A model generated the notes under the pieces. The model saw only the letters and a list, made by a program, of their open reading frames with translations. It searched no databases and was not told where the DNA came from. This document shows, one piece after another, positions 25,376 to 35,088 of a stretch of 64,000 nucleotides of DNA. The position numbers were made by a program, and so were the translations under genes. The DNA comes from Bifidobacterium sp. ESL0763. GTDB lineage: Bacteria > Actinomycetota > Actinomycetes > Actinomycetales > Bifidobacteriaceae. The stretch's first letter is position 1, and every line of letters starts with the position of its first letter. The stretch covers positions 620,001 to 684,000 of the forward strand of contig NZ_JAQTHW010000002.1 in NCBI RefSeq assembly GCF_029433395.1, written 5' to 3'.

Positions 25376-26614
25376 ATGGTAGCAAACAAACCAATCGTCC
25401 TGGCGTACTCCGGAGGACTCGACACCTCCGTGGCGATCTCGTACCTCAAGGAGCGCACCGGCAAGGACGTCGTCGCCGTCTCCCTCGACGTCGGGCAGGG
25501 CGGCGAGAGCCTCGAGACCATCAAGCAGCGCGCGATGGCCTGCGGCGCCATGGAATCCTACGTGGTCGACGCCCGCGACGAGTTCGCCAGCCAGTACTGC
25601 ATGCTCGCCCTCAAGGCCAACGCCAAGTACGAAGGCGTCTACCCGCTCGTCTCCGCCATCTCGCGCCCGCTGATCACCAAGCACCTGGTGCGCGCCGCCC
25701 ACCAGTTCGGCGCCGACACCATCTCGCACGGCTGCACGGGCAAGGGCAACGACCAGGTGCGCTTCGAGGTGTCCATCGCCTCGATCGACCCGGACCTCAA
25801 GGCCATCAGCCCCATCCGCGACCTCTCCCTGACCCGTGACGTCGAGATCGCGTTCGCAAAGGAACACAAGCTGCCGATCACCCAGACCGAGAAGAGCCCC
25901 TATTCCATCGACCAGAACGTCTGGGGCCGCGCCATCGAGACCGGCTTCCTCGAGGACCCGTGGAACGGGCCGACCAAGGACTGCTACACCTACACCGACG
26001 ACCCGGCCTTCCCGCCCGTGGAGGACGAGGTGACCATCGAGTTCAAGCAGGGCATCCCGGTGAAGATCGACGGGCGCGAGGTCACCCCGCTGCAGGCCAT
26101 CGAGGAGATGAACCGGCGCGCAGGTGCCCAGGGCATCGGCCGCATCGACCTGATCGAGGACCGCCTGGTGGGCATCAAGTCCCGCGAGCTCTACGAGGCG
26201 CCCGGGGCCGTGGCGCTCATCACCGCCCACGAGGAGCTCGAGAACTGCTGCCTGGAGCGCGAGCAGCACCGCATCAAGCGCGACATCGACAAGCGGTGGG
26301 CCGAGCTGGTCTACGACGCGCAGTGGTTCTCGCCCGCGGTGCGTTCACTCAACGCCTTCATCGAGGAGACGCAGCGCTATGTGTCCGGCGAGATCCGCAT
26401 GGTGATGCACGGCGGCCGCGCCGTGGTCACCGGACGGCGCAGCGACTCCTCGCTCTACGACTACAAGCTCGCCACCTACGACTCCGGAGACACCTACGAC
26501 CAGAACGCCTCCAACGGGTTCATCGCCATCTACGGCATGCCCGACCGGGTCGCCGCCGCTCGCGACGTGAGGTTCGGCAACGCCATAGAAGTTCCGGATA
26601 ACTCCGTGGAGTAG
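25376..26614 (+). CDS. argG: Argininosuccinate synthase
   Basis: Joins citrulline and aspartate with ATP to argininosuccinate. 412 residues. The PP-loop motif [10 protein letters not shown] sits at residues 9-18 and [13 protein letters not shown] near 120, with the full family length present. Start 25376 has AAAAGGGGA five bases ahead; the ATG at 25298 is rejected. It is separated from argR by about 15 kb of catabolic genes and preceded by an Arg-rich leader ORF. Since argF is not seen, its citrulline may come from ArcA or DDAH. Confidence 0.96.
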   Translation: MVANKPIVLAYSGGLDTSVAISYLKERTGKDVVAVSLDVGQGGESLETIKQRAMACGAMESYVVDARDEFASQYCMLALKANAKYEGVYPLVSAISRPLITKHLVRAAHQFGADTISHGCTGKGNDQVRFEVSIASIDPDLKAISPIRDLSLTRDVEIAFAKEHKLPITQTEKSPYSIDQNVWGRAIETGFLEDPWNGPTKDCYTYTDDPAFPPVEDEVTIEFKQGIPVKIDGREVTPLQAIEEMNRRAGAQGIGRIDLIEDRLVGIKSRELYEAPGAVALITAHEELENCCLEREQHRIKRDIDKRWAELVYDAQWFSPAVRSLNAFIEETQRYVSGEIRMVMHGGRAVVTGRRSDSSLYDYKLATYDSGDTYDQNASNGFIAIYGMPDRVAAARDVRFGNAIEVPDNSVE

Positions 26615-26682
26615 TCCTTTATCCGCTTATATATAAAAGCTTCGAGAGCCCCCCTCTCATCTATGAGGAGTCTGACTGTGCG

Positions 26683-26849
26683 GAGGGACTGGAATATACG
26701 ATGTTCGACACGCTCCGGCTGAGCCGTTAAGAACGAAGCCCAGTGGGCTTCGTTTAGGCGAGGTGAGCGCGATGTATTGAGCGCGAAGGCAAAATCTTCG
26801 ATTTTGCTCGGCCAAGCCTACGCCCGAACATCGTATATTCCAGTCCCTC
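26683..26849. repeat. Long-form palindromic element (complete)
   Basis: A perfect 25-bp outer stem (26683-26707 with 26825-26849) encloses about 117 bases holding two further hairpins: AACGAAGCCC-AGT-GGGCTTCGTT (26732-26754) and GCAAAATC-TTC-GATTTTGC (26789-26807). The inner parts match the element at 1-120; the outer stem sequence is different. It lies between argG and argH with no coding capacity. Confidence 0.88.
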
Positions 26850-26925
26850 ATCGGACTGATGCGATGAGTAGGGGCGCTTTGACCTATAAGTCATGGATAT
26901 TCCACGCAGTTGAGTTTTTGAGGGG

Positions 26926-27008
26926 AGGGGTGGGGATATGCGATGTTGAGACATAAAGCTTGGCCTACCGGCCTTGAGGGTGTCTCAACATCGCATATCC
27001 CCACCCCT
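26926..27008. repeat. Short-form palindromic element
   Basis: A perfect 27-bp stem (26926-26952 with 26982-27008) containing the GATATGCGATGTT core. The 29-base loop (26953-26981) is identical to those at 614-642 and 39298-39326. It ends 60 bases before the argH start, so it will sit in the argH 5' region if argG-argH are cotranscribed. Confidence 0.9.
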
Positions 27009-27068
27009 GGCACAGCTAGAATACGGATAACGGCCATTGTGGCGATAAGAATGAAGAGGAATTGAGGA

Positions 27069-28559
27069 ATGACGCAGATGAGTGAGAAGAGCGGCGAGGA
27101 ACATGTGGCGCTGTGGGGCGGACGGTTCAAGTCCGGGCCGTCGCCGGAGCTTGCCAGGCTCTCGAAATCCACCCAGTTCGACTGGAGGTTGGCCGACGAC
27201 GACATCGCGGGCTCGCGCGCCCACGCCCGGGCGCTGGGCAAGGCCGGATTGCTGAGCGCCGACGAGCTCAAGCGCATGGAGGACGCGCTCAACACCTTGC
27301 AGCGGATGGTGGATTCGGGCGAGTTCGCACCCGTCGAGGACGACGAGGACGAGGCCACGGCACTGGAACGCGGGCTGCTCGAGATCGCCGGCGACGAGCT
27401 GGGCGGCAAACTGCGCGCCGGGCGCTCGCGCAACGACCAGATCGCCTGCCTCATCCGCATGTGGCTGCGCCGGCACGCGCGCACCGTCGCCGGATTGGTG
27501 CTCGGCGTGGTCGACGCGCTGATCGGGCAAGCCGAGAAGGCCGGGGGAGCGGTGATGCCGGGGCGCACGCACATGCAGCACGCCCAGCCGATCCTGCTGG
27601 CTCACCAGCTCATGGCGCACGCCTGGCCGCTGCTGCGCGACGTCGACCGGCTCGCCGACTGGGACAGGCGCATCGACGAAAGCCCGTACGGCGCCGGCGC
27701 GCTCGCAGGCAACACGCTGGGCCTCGACCCGGAGGCCGTGGCCCACGAGCTCGGCTTCTCACGCGTCAACGCCAACTCCATCGACGGAACCGCCAGCCGC
27801 GACACGGTGGCCGAGTTCTCGTTCATCGCCGCGATGATCGGAGTGGACCTGAGCCGCCTGGCCGAAGAGACCATCATCTGGAACACCCAGGAGTTCGCCT
27901 TCGTGCGCCTCGACGACGCCTATTCCACCGGCTCCTCGATCATGCCGCAGAAGAAGAACCCCGACATCGCCGAGCTCACCCGTGGCAAGTCCGGCCGGCT
28001 GGTCGGCGACATGACCGGCTTGATGACCACGCTCAAGGGCCTGCCCACCGCCTACGCGCGCGACCTGCAGGAGGACAAGGAGGCCGTCTTCGACCAGGTG
28101 GACACCCTCGAGGTGCTGCTGCCGGCCTTCGCGGGCATGGTGCGCACGATGGTCTTCGACCTCGACCGGCTCAAGACACAGGCTCCCACCGGTTTCGCCT
28201 TGGCCACCGACATCGCCGAATGGCTGGTCAAGCAGGGTGTGCCGTTCCGCCACGCCCACGAGCTCTCCGGCGCCTGCGTGCAGCTGGCCGAAGGTCGCGG
28301 CGTGGAGCTCTGGGACCTGGCCGACGAGGATTTCGTCACCGTCTTCAAGGGCTTCCTTCCCGCCGGCCTGGCCCCGCAGGTGCGCCGGGTGCTTTCGGTG
28401 GAGGGTTCCGTCGAGCAGCGCGACGGCAAGGGCGGCACCGCGCCCGCACGTGTGGCCGAGCAGATCGCTCAGGCCAAGGGCGTGGCCGCCAAGGCGCGCG
28501 GTTTCGCCGAATCCACCAGTGACGGCCCCGCCTACCTCGACGGGCTGGCCGATCGGTGA
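27069..28559 (+). CDS. argH: Argininosuccinate lyase
   Basis: Cleaves argininosuccinate to arginine and fumarate. 496 residues. Fumarase/aspartase superfamily signature [12 protein letters not shown] is present (about residue 293), with the N-terminal [20 protein letters not shown] lies before the ATG at 27069; an ATG at 27078 is also possible. It follows argG after a 454-base gap filled by two palindromic elements. Together with argG it can convert citrulline back to arginine, opposing the deiminase pathway. Confidence 0.96.
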   Translation: MTQMSEKSGEEHVALWGGRFKSGPSPELARLSKSTQFDWRLADDDIAGSRAHARALGKAGLLSADELKRMEDALNTLQRMVDSGEFAPVEDDEDEATALERGLLEIAGDELGGKLRAGRSRNDQIACLIRMWLRRHARTVAGLVLGVVDALIGQAEKAGGAVMPGRTHMQHAQPILLAHQLMAHAWPLLRDVDRLADWDRRIDESPYGAGALAGNTLGLDPEAVAHELGFSRVNANSIDGTASRDTVAEFSFIAAMIGVDLSRLAEETIIWNTQEFAFVRLDDAYSTGSSIMPQKKNPDIAELTRGKSGRLVGDMTGLMTTLKGLPTAYARDLQEDKEAVFDQVDTLEVLLPAFAGMVRTMVFDLDRLKTQAPTGFALATDIAEWLVKQGVPFRHAHELSGACVQLAEGRGVELWDLADEDFVTVFKGFLPAGLAPQVRRVLSVEGSVEQRDGKGGTAPARVAEQIAQAKGVAAKARGFAESTSDGPAYLDGLADR

Positions 28560-28675
28560 CGGATGACGCCATTCGCCTGCGGGAATGCGGGGACATGCTG
28601 GGTTGATGCTCCCGGCACAGGTGCCGTCTGTGCCCGTACGCGTGGTCGACACGCTCCCGCAGGCATGGTCTGTCC

Positions 28676-28775
28676 TATAATCGGCAGTATTAAGGCACCC
28701 GGTTAGGGGAGTCCTCAACAACATATCAACGAAATATACCGGCCCATGCCGCTTCGCTACGAGGCGGCATGGGCC
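28676..28775 (+). promoter_or_regulatory. -10 box and hairpin before the SGNH hydrolase gene
   Basis: A TATAAT at 28676-28681 is a likely -10 element; no good -35 is visible. Downstream, GGCCCATGCCGC (28741-28752) pairs perfectly with GCGGCATGGGCC (28764-28775). The stem lies in the 5' leader just before the ribosome site and could modulate translation, or be a relic terminator. Confidence 0.5.
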
Positions 28776-28792
28776 TTCGGAAAGGCGATGTC

Positions 28793-29524
28793 ATGACGTT
28801 GGGAATCGGGACCCCGGTGGCGAGCATCGAGGCGTTGTGGGCGAAGCATACGGTGCATCTGGCGCAGGCCCCCGCGGGTGACCCGTTCGGCGTCAAGCCC
28901 GGCCGGGGAGGCGACGACGGCGAGTCAGCGCCGATCACGATGTGCGCCATCGGCGACTCCATGGTGGCCGGATGCGGCACTCGGGACCAGAGTGAGGGCT
29001 TCGTGCCCGATATCGCGGAAGGCCTGGCCCGCCGGCTGGGGCGCGACGTGCATTGGCGGGCCTACGGCAAGCTCGGCGCCACCATGCGCCGCGTGCGCTA
29101 CCGCCTGATCCCCGAGGCCAGGAAAACGGGGAAGCGATACGACCTGCTCGTGTTGTGCGCCGGATCCAACGACATCATGGCCAACCGCACGCTCGACGAA
29201 TGGCGCGACGACCTGGCCGCCGTGCTCGACGAGGCCCGGCCGCTGGGTGAACGCATCGTCGTGCTGAGCCCCGGCCAGATGCAGCACGAGCCGTCGCTGG
29301 GCCGTGCGTTGCGGCGCGCGCTCGAACATGAGATGGACGCGCAGGCCGCCGTCAGCCAGGAGGTGTGCCGCGCCCACGGCGCCACCTACGTCAACATGAT
29401 CCACGAGGACGTGCACGCCGGCGATCCCGACTTCTTCTCGCCCGACCATTTCCATCCCGGCGTCGTGGGCTACCGCCATATGGCCGACGGTGTGGTGGAG
29501 CGGCTGATGGCCATGCGCGCCTAG
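28793..29524 (+). CDS. SGNH/GDSL-family hydrolase
   Basis: 243 residues, predicted esterase or lipase-like hydrolase. The block I motif IGDSMVAG carries the nucleophilic Ser, GSNDIM supplies block III Asn, and SPDHFHPGVVGY the Asp-His pair. No signal peptide is visible, so it is probably cytoplasmic. Start 28793 has GGAAAGG seven bases ahead; the ATG at 28769 lies inside a hairpin stem. The substrate is unknown. Confidence 0.82.
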   Translation: MTLGIGTPVASIEALWAKHTVHLAQAPAGDPFGVKPGRGGDDGESAPITMCAIGDSMVAGCGTRDQSEGFVPDIAEGLARRLGRDVHWRAYGKLGATMRRVRYRLIPEARKTGKRYDLLVLCAGSNDIMANRTLDEWRDDLAAVLDEARPLGERIVVLSPGQMQHEPSLGRALRRALEHEMDAQAAVSQEVCRAHGATYVNMIHEDVHAGDPDFFSPDHFHPGVVGYRHMADGVVERLMAMRA

Positions 29525-29654
29525 CCGCTGCGGGGTGCCCTGCCGAAGCGCGGTATCGGCATAACGACGCCTGTCGCCGTCTCCTGCGAAAATAGATAGG
29601 TTCGAGAGCGTTCTGCCCTCATGGCTTCTAACCTACGAATAGAGGAACACGGTT

Positions 29655-30977
29655 ATGGCTCACGTCACCAACTTCAAGGAAGCGGGATTCGACTCCCTCT
29701 TCGATGAATTGACTTGGCGCGGACTGATCTCCCAGTCCACGGACTCCGATCAGCTCGCCAAGGCGCTCAACGGCGGGCCGGTCACCTACTATTGCGGTTT
29801 CGACCCCACGGCGGCTTCGCTGCATATCGGCAACCTGGTGCAGCTGATCAACATGCGGCACCTGCAGGAGGCCGGGCATCATCCGATCGCCCTGGTCGGC
29901 GGCGCCACCGGCCTGATCGGCGACCCGCGACAGAGCGGTGAGCGCACGCTCAACCCCAAGGACGTCGTGGCCGGCTGGGCCAGGCGCCTGAAGAAGCAGA
30001 TCGGCGGCATCCTCGAGACCTCCGGTGACAACCCGGTGCGCTTCGTCTCCAACTACGACTGGACCGCCTCGATGTCGGTCATCGACTTCCTGCGCGACGT
30101 CGGCAAGAACTTCCGCATGGGCACCATGCTCGCCAAGGACACGGTGGCCCGGCGCCTGAAAAGCGACGAGGGCATCTCCTTCACCGAGTTCAGCTACCAG
30201 GTGCTGCAGGGCAACGATTTCCTGCACCTCTACGACGAATACGGCTGCACGCTCGAGCTGGGCGGTTCCGACCAGTGGGGCAACCTCACCAGCGGCCTCG
30301 ACCTCATCCGCAAGGTGCACGGTGAGTCCGTCAACGTGTTCACCAGCCCCATCATCACCGACAGCCAAGGCAAGAAGTTCGGAAAGTCCGAGGGCAACGC
30401 CGTCTGGCTCGACCCCACGATGCTCAGCCCCTACAAGTTCTACCAGTTCTGGTTCAACCAGCCCGACGGCGAGATGGTGAAGCTCCTCAAGGCGTTCACC
30501 TTCCTGCCCAAGGCCGAGATCGAGCGGCTCGGCCACGAGGTCGAGGCCAATCCCGGCGCCCGCGAGGCCCAGAAAACGCTGGCTTGGGAGGTCACCAGCT
30601 TCGTGCACGGCGAGGAGGCGACCCGCCAGGCGCTCGACGCGGCGGCCGCGCTCTTCGGGCGTGGCGGGGACCTGAAGACCATCTCGATGGACGTCCTCGA
30701 GCCCTCGATCGAGGGGCTGAAGGTCGAAGGCGAGGACGGCGGCAGGCAGTTCGCCAAGGTCGTCGTCGGCGAGCGCGTGGCGCAGGCCGGCGTGGCGGCG
30801 GGGCTCTTCAAGTCCGTCTCCGAGGCGCGCAAGACCATCAAGTCCGGCGGCGTCTACGTCAACAACGAGCGCGTGGCCTCGCAGGACCAGGAGCTCACCG
30901 GCTCGGACTTCCTGCACGGCCGGTTCGTGCTCATCCGCCGCGGCAAGAAGGCGATCGGCGCGGTCGAGCTCGCCTGA
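29655..30977 (+). CDS. tyrS: Tyrosine-tRNA ligase
   Basis: Class I aminoacyl-tRNA synthetase, 440 residues. The HIGH-like motif is LHIGNLVQ, the KMSKS-like motif is KFGKSEGN, and the tyrosine site shows [16 protein letters not shown]-terminal S4 RNA-binding domain (about 370-440, [16 protein letters not shown]) completes it. The ATG at 29655 follows TAGAGGAACACGGTT. Its place after argH fits the bifidobacterial gene order I know. Confidence 0.96.
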   Translation: MAHVTNFKEAGFDSLFDELTWRGLISQSTDSDQLAKALNGGPVTYYCGFDPTAASLHIGNLVQLINMRHLQEAGHHPIALVGGATGLIGDPRQSGERTLNPKDVVAGWARRLKKQIGGILETSGDNPVRFVSNYDWTASMSVIDFLRDVGKNFRMGTMLAKDTVARRLKSDEGISFTEFSYQVLQGNDFLHLYDEYGCTLELGGSDQWGNLTSGLDLIRKVHGESVNVFTSPIITDSQGKKFGKSEGNAVWLDPTMLSPYKFYQFWFNQPDGEMVKLLKAFTFLPKAEIERLGHEVEANPGAREAQKTLAWEVTSFVHGEEATRQALDAAAALFGRGGDLKTISMDVLEPSIEGLKVEGEDGGRQFAKVVVGERVAQAGVAAGLFKSVSEARKTIKSGGVYVNNERVASQDQELTGSDFLHGRFVLIRRGKKAIGAVELA

Positions 30978-31114
30978 GCGGGCGGCCGCGCATGGCCGGG
31001 GCGCAAGGATATCGTCTCGCCCCGGCTTCCAGATAACACCAGATAACAACAGGCCCGTGGTCCGGCAAGAGCCGGACGGGCGCAAGACAATCAAGCAAAA
31101 GGTACACAGACATT

Positions 31115-33091
31115 ATGGCTCAAGAACAGCATGGCAACCGTGGCAACTCCTACGGTCACGGATCGTCGCATTCGGGCGGCTACCGAGGCCACGGCGGCGG
31201 CTCGTACGGCGGGCACCGCGGCGGCGGCTTCCACAAGGGCGGCGGCCACGGCGGCTACCGTGGCAACGACCACAGTGACGGCGGGCACCGCGACTTCCAC
31301 AGGGACGATCGCAGGGGCGGCTATCGCCATGACGGCGACCGCAGGGACTTCCATCGCGACGGCGACCCCCGTGGCGGACAGGGCGGCTTCCACCGCGATG
31401 ACCACCGCGGCTACCGGCATGACGGCGACCGTCGCGACTTCCATCGTGACGGCGGGCACCGCGACTTCCACAGGGACGATCGGCGCGGGGGCTACCGCGG
31501 CCATGACGACCGCCGTGACGGCGGACGTGGCTTCCACCGCGATGACCACCGCGGCTACCGGCATGACGGCGACCGCCGTGACTTCCACCGCGATGGCGAC
31601 CGCAGGGACTTCCACAGGGACGATAGACGCGGAGGCTACCGCGGCCATGACGACAGGCGCGACGACAGGCGTGGCGGCTTCCACGGCCGCGATGACCGCC
31701 GTGACTTCCATAGGGACGATCGCCGTGGCGGCTATCGCGGCCATGACGACCGCAGGGACTTCCACCGCGACGACAGACGTGGCGGCAACCACGACAACGG
31801 GCGCCGCGCCTACATGGAGAACGGTCCGCGCCGCAACTCGGACGGCACCGTCTCGTTCCCCTCGCAGAACCCGTACACCGACCGCCGTCCGGGCGAGCCG
31901 CGCATGCCCAAGGGCATGGAGTGGTCGATGCTTTCCAAGGACGAGAAGGAGCGCCTGAGGGGGCTGGCCAAGGAGCACGCCGAGAACATCGGCCTGCACA
32001 TCCTCGCCGCCTACGCGCTTGAGGAAAGCGAGCCGAAGTCGGCGCTCGACCATGCAAAGTGGGTGGCGCGCCAGGCCTCACGCATCGATTTCGCCCGCGA
32101 GACGCTCGCCTTCATCTCCTACCGCCAGGGTGACTACAAGACCGCCCTGCGCGAGTTCCGCACCGCGCAGCGCATGAACGGCTACGACGACTACCTGCCC
32201 TTCATCGCCGACTGCGAGCGAGGGCTGGGCAACCCGAAGAAGGCCATCGAGATCGCGCTGGGCGACCGGGCCAAGGGACTCAATGGCGAATCGAAGGCCG
32301 AGCTGTTCCTGGTCTACGCCGGAGCATTGGGCGACCTCGGGCTGTGGGACAAGGCCATCGAGGTGGTCCACAAGCTGGGCACCTCCAAGGGCCTGCCCGG
32401 AGCCTACCGCATGCGCACGCTGCAGGCCGAGCAGTACTTCCTCGAGGAAGCGGGCCGTGGCGACGAGGCGGCCGACCTGGACACCGTCCTGGAGAAGCTC
32501 GAACAGCGTTACGCTGATGTGGACGAGGATGACGAGGACGCCGAGCCGGTCGTGATCGACTACGACCTCGAGCGCCTGCCCGACGACATGATGGAGGAAC
32601 TCGGCATCACCGAGGAGGACTCGCAGTACGCCCCCGAGGAGCCTGAGGACGACTACGACGAGGATGACGAGCGCCACGGTGAGGAATCCGGGCGCGAGGA
32701 GTCCGGCGAGAACCATGAGGACGCCGAGGCGGATCAGGCCGACCAGGCAGAAGGCGACCACGCCGAAGACGGACAGGCCGGGGACGAGGCGGCCGGCGAG
32801 GCCGTCGACCCCGATGCCGCCCAGGCCGGCCAGTCGAGTACCGCGCTCGACCCTGAAGGCGCTGAGGCCCAACTGAGCGCCGCCGGTACGGTCGCCGAGA
32901 ACCGCGAGGGCTTCGAAGCCGCTCCGGAACCCGCCGAACAGGAGGAGGAGCACAAGGCCGAGGCCGAGGCATCCGCCGATGCCGATGAGGCCACCTTGCC
33001 CGCCGAGGAGACCGACGAGGGCGCGGGCAGCGCCGTCGACCCGGCCGAGCGCCAGGAGAACGCCGACGACAAGGCCGCCGACGAACAATAA
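31115..33091 (+). CDS. TPR-like protein with N-terminal His/Arg/Asp repeats and acidic tail
   Basis: 658 residues in three parts. Residues 1-230 are a repeat tract of units such as DFHRDDRRGGYRGHDDRR, rich in His, Arg, Asp and Gly. Residues 260-470 are helical tetratricopeptide-like repeats (SYRQGDYKTALREFRTA, LGLWDKAIEVVHKLG). The rest is very acidic and Ala/Glu-rich. The basic-aromatic repeats recall RGG-like nucleic-acid-binding or phase-separating tails. A TPR protein at this place is usual in bifidobacteria, but I do not know one with so long a repeat tract. Function unknown. Confidence 0.75.
   Translation: MAQEQHGNRGNSYGHGSSHSGGYRGHGGGSYGGHRGGGFHKGGGHGGYRGNDHSDGGHRDFHRDDRRGGYRHDGDRRDFHRDGDPRGGQGGFHRDDHRGYRHDGDRRDFHRDGGHRDFHRDDRRGGYRGHDDRRDGGRGFHRDDHRGYRHDGDRRDFHRDGDRRDFHRDDRRGGYRGHDDRRDDRRGGFHGRDDRRDFHRDDRRGGYRGHDDRRDFHRDDRRGGNHDNGRRAYMENGPRRNSDGTVSFPSQNPYTDRRPGEPRMPKGMEWSMLSKDEKERLRGLAKEHAENIGLHILAAYALEESEPKSALDHAKWVARQASRIDFARETLAFISYRQGDYKTALREFRTAQRMNGYDDYLPFIADCERGLGNPKKAIEIALGDRAKGLNGESKAELFLVYAGALGDLGLWDKAIEVVHKLGTSKGLPGAYRMRTLQAEQYFLEEAGRGDEAADLDTVLEKLEQRYADVDEDDEDAEPVVIDYDLERLPDDMMEELGITEEDSQYAPEEPEDDYDEDDERHGEESGREESGENHEDAEADQADQAEGDHAEDGQAGDEAAGEAVDPDAAQAGQSSTALDPEGAEAQLSAAGTVAENREGFEAAPEPAEQEEEHKAEAEASADADEATLPAEETDEGAGSAVDPAERQENADDKAADEQ
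31268..31800 (+). repeat. Tandem coding repeat in the TPR-like gene
   Basis: Imperfect repeats built on GACTTCCA-C/T plus GACGAT/C-CGC units, arranged in higher-order blocks of about 50-70 bases. For instance, the HDGDRRDFHRD and GYRGHDDRRD segments recur several times. Synonymous differences between units show the protein sequence has been kept. Copy number may vary between strains. Confidence 0.75.
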
Positions 33092-33114
33092 TCAATGAGG
33101 AAAGGACGTCGCGC

Positions 33115-34152
33115 ATGCTGAAGGGAACGCCAAGGCCACTGAGCGAGACCTACGGGCTGGCACTGCTGGACCTGGACGGTGTCGTCTACCGGGGCAAATT
33201 GCCGGTGGACCACGCCGCCGACAGCATCCGCGACGCCGAAGCCGCGGGGATGACGATGGAATACACCACCAACAACTCCTCGCGCGAACAGGCCACCGTG
33301 GCCGACCAGCTCAAGAGCTTCGGCCTTCAGGTGGAGCCCCACCAGGTCATCACTTCCTCGATCGTCGCAGCACGTATGGTTGCCCACGACTTTCCGGCCG
33401 GTTCCAAGGTCATCATGTCGGGCGCCCGGCACCTGCGCGAACAGCTCGAAGGCCAGGGGCTCACCGTCGTCGAGAGCGTCGAGGACGGGCCGGTGGCCGC
33501 CGTGCAGGGCTGGCGTCCGGAGATCACCTGGAACGAGATCGCCAACATCGCCTTCGCGGTGGAACGCGGCGCCCGCCACTATGTGACCAACATCGACCTC
33601 ACCATCCCCCGCGAGCTCGGCATCGCGCCTGGCGCCGGGTCGATGGTCCAGGCCGTCGTCAACGCCACCGGCGCCGAACCCCACGCCTCGGCCGGCAAGC
33701 CCGAATCCGCGATGTACGACGAGGCGCGCGTGCTCGCGGCCGGCGACGGCGAGCGGATGGTCGCCAAGGAACGCTGCCTGGCCATCGGCGACCGGCTCGA
33801 CACCGACGTGGAGGCCGGCAACCGTGGCGGCTACGATTCGCTGGTCGTGCTCACCGGCGTGGCCACGCCCAGCATGATCATGCGCGCGCCCGCCCATCTG
33901 CGCCCGACCTATGTGGCGGCGGACCTGCGCGACCTCGCCGAGGCGATGCCGCAGCCGCAGCGGGTGTCGGAGCGTGAATGGTCCTGCGCCGGCGCTTCGG
34001 CCATCCTCGATGGCGGCAACCTGTCGGTCAGTGACGCCAGCGACATCAACGCGTTGCGTGCGGCCTGCTCGCTGATGTGGGAGCGGACGGACACCGATCC
34101 CGATTTCGACGCCACGGCCATCGCCCTTCCCGAATTCAAGCTGGGGCGCTGA
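33115..34152 (+). CDS. HAD-IIA family phosphatase (NagD-like)
   Basis: 345 residues. HAD motif I is LLDLDGVVYRG, motif II is TTNNSS, and the metal motif is GDRLDTDVEAGNRGG, with a type IIA cap domain between. Such enzymes dephosphorylate sugar phosphates or nucleotides, or phosphoglycolate; the substrate here is open. GAGGAAAGG precedes the ATG. It is followed after one base by a small ORF and then tlyA, probably in one operon. Confidence 0.88.
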   Translation: MLKGTPRPLSETYGLALLDLDGVVYRGKLPVDHAADSIRDAEAAGMTMEYTTNNSSREQATVADQLKSFGLQVEPHQVITSSIVAARMVAHDFPAGSKVIMSGARHLREQLEGQGLTVVESVEDGPVAAVQGWRPEITWNEIANIAFAVERGARHYVTNIDLTIPRELGIAPGAGSMVQAVVNATGAEPHASAGKPESAMYDEARVLAAGDGERMVAKERCLAIGDRLDTDVEAGNRGGYDSLVVLTGVATPSMIMRAPAHLRPTYVAADLRDLAEAMPQPQRVSEREWSCAGASAILDGGNLSVSDASDINALRAACSLMWERTDTDPDFDATAIALPEFKLGR

Positions 34153-34153
34153 C

Positions 34154-34333
34154 ATGGACGACGAGCAGACCAAGGATTCCGCCATTTCCCCAGAGCCGCA
34201 GGCGACGGACGCCGCCACGCTCAAGGAGCATTACCCCCAGCTGGCCAACCTCGCCGAACAGGACGGGGAAGGCAGAATCGAGGCGTTCCGCTCGGTGCTC
34301 TCCGGCCTGCGCGCCGAATTGGACAGCCAGTGA
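34154..34333 (+). CDS. Small acidic protein between HAD phosphatase and tlyA
   Basis: A 59-residue ORF (MDDEQTKDSAIS... ending RAELDSQ) starts one base after the phosphatase stop, and its stop overlaps the tlyA start as GTGA. This tight packing and its full coverage of the gap argue that it is translated. It is acidic and probably helical in the second half. I do not recognise a family; similar short ORFs are likely in related genomes. Confidence 0.7.
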   Translation: MDDEQTKDSAISPEPQATDAATLKEHYPQLANLAEQDGEGRIEAFRSVLSGLRAELDSQ

Positions 34334-35088
34334 GCCACGGAGCCTCTTCGTTGACACGACTCGATGCGCTTATCGCCGCCAGATCGCTGGCCCACAGCCG
34401 TTCGCAGGCCCAGCGCCTCATCCGCGCCGGACACGTGCGCGTCGACGGCAGGACGGTGCTCAAGCCCTCGACGCAGGTCGAAGCCGCCGCCCGGATCGAC
34501 GTGGACAGGGGCGACGACTACGTCTCGCGCGGCGCCTACAAGCTCAAGGGCGCCTTCGAACGCTTCGCCGGCATGGGGCTCGCCGGCCCGCAAGGCCTAC
34601 GCTGCCTCGACATCGGCGCGTCGACCGGCGGGTTCTGCGACGTGCTGCTGCGCGGGGGAGCGGCGTCGGTGATCGCCCTCGACGTGGGCCACGGCCAGCT
34701 CGACCCGCGCATCGCCGCCGACCCGCGCATCATCGAGATGAGCGGCGTCAACATCCGCGACGTCACCGTCGACGACCTGCCTTTCCGTCCGCAACTGGTC
34801 GTCTCCGATGTCTCCTTCATCTCCCTGACCTTTGTCATCCCCGTCATCGCCCAGCTGGCGGTACCGCACGCCGCCGTCGTGCTGCTGGTCAAACCCCAGT
34901 TCGAGGTCGGGCGTGGGCACCTGGGCAAGAACGGCATCGTCGACAGCGAGTCCGAACGCAGGCAGGCCCTGAGCCGCGTCGTCTCATGCGCGGCCGAGCA
35001 TGGCCTCGACGTGCGCGCCACCGGCCCCTCGCCGATCGCCGGCACCCACGGCAACATCGAATACCTGCTCTACGCCACCTTGCGCTGA
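34330..35088 (+). CDS. tlyA: TlyA-family rRNA 2'-O-methyltransferase / hemolysin-like
   Basis: 252 residues. The N-terminal S4 domain (about 10-65: LDALIAARSLAHSRSQAQRLI) precedes a FtsJ-type methyltransferase with the SAM motif CLDIGASTGGFCDVLLRGGA. TlyA methylates 16S and 23S rRNA at cytidines and underlies capreomycin sensitivity in mycobacteria. The GTG start overlaps the preceding stop. nadK and recN follow at some distance, the common tlyA-nadK-recN order, here interrupted by a minus-strand gene. Confidence 0.92.
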   Translation: MSHGASSLTRLDALIAARSLAHSRSQAQRLIRAGHVRVDGRTVLKPSTQVEAAARIDVDRGDDYVSRGAYKLKGAFERFAGMGLAGPQGLRCLDIGASTGGFCDVLLRGGAASVIALDVGHGQLDPRIAADPRIIEMSGVNIRDVTVDDLPFRPQLVVSDVSFISLTFVIPVIAQLAVPHAAVVLLVKPQFEVGRGHLGKNGIVDSESERRQALSRVVSCAAEHGLDVRATGPSPIAGTHGNIEYLLYATLR

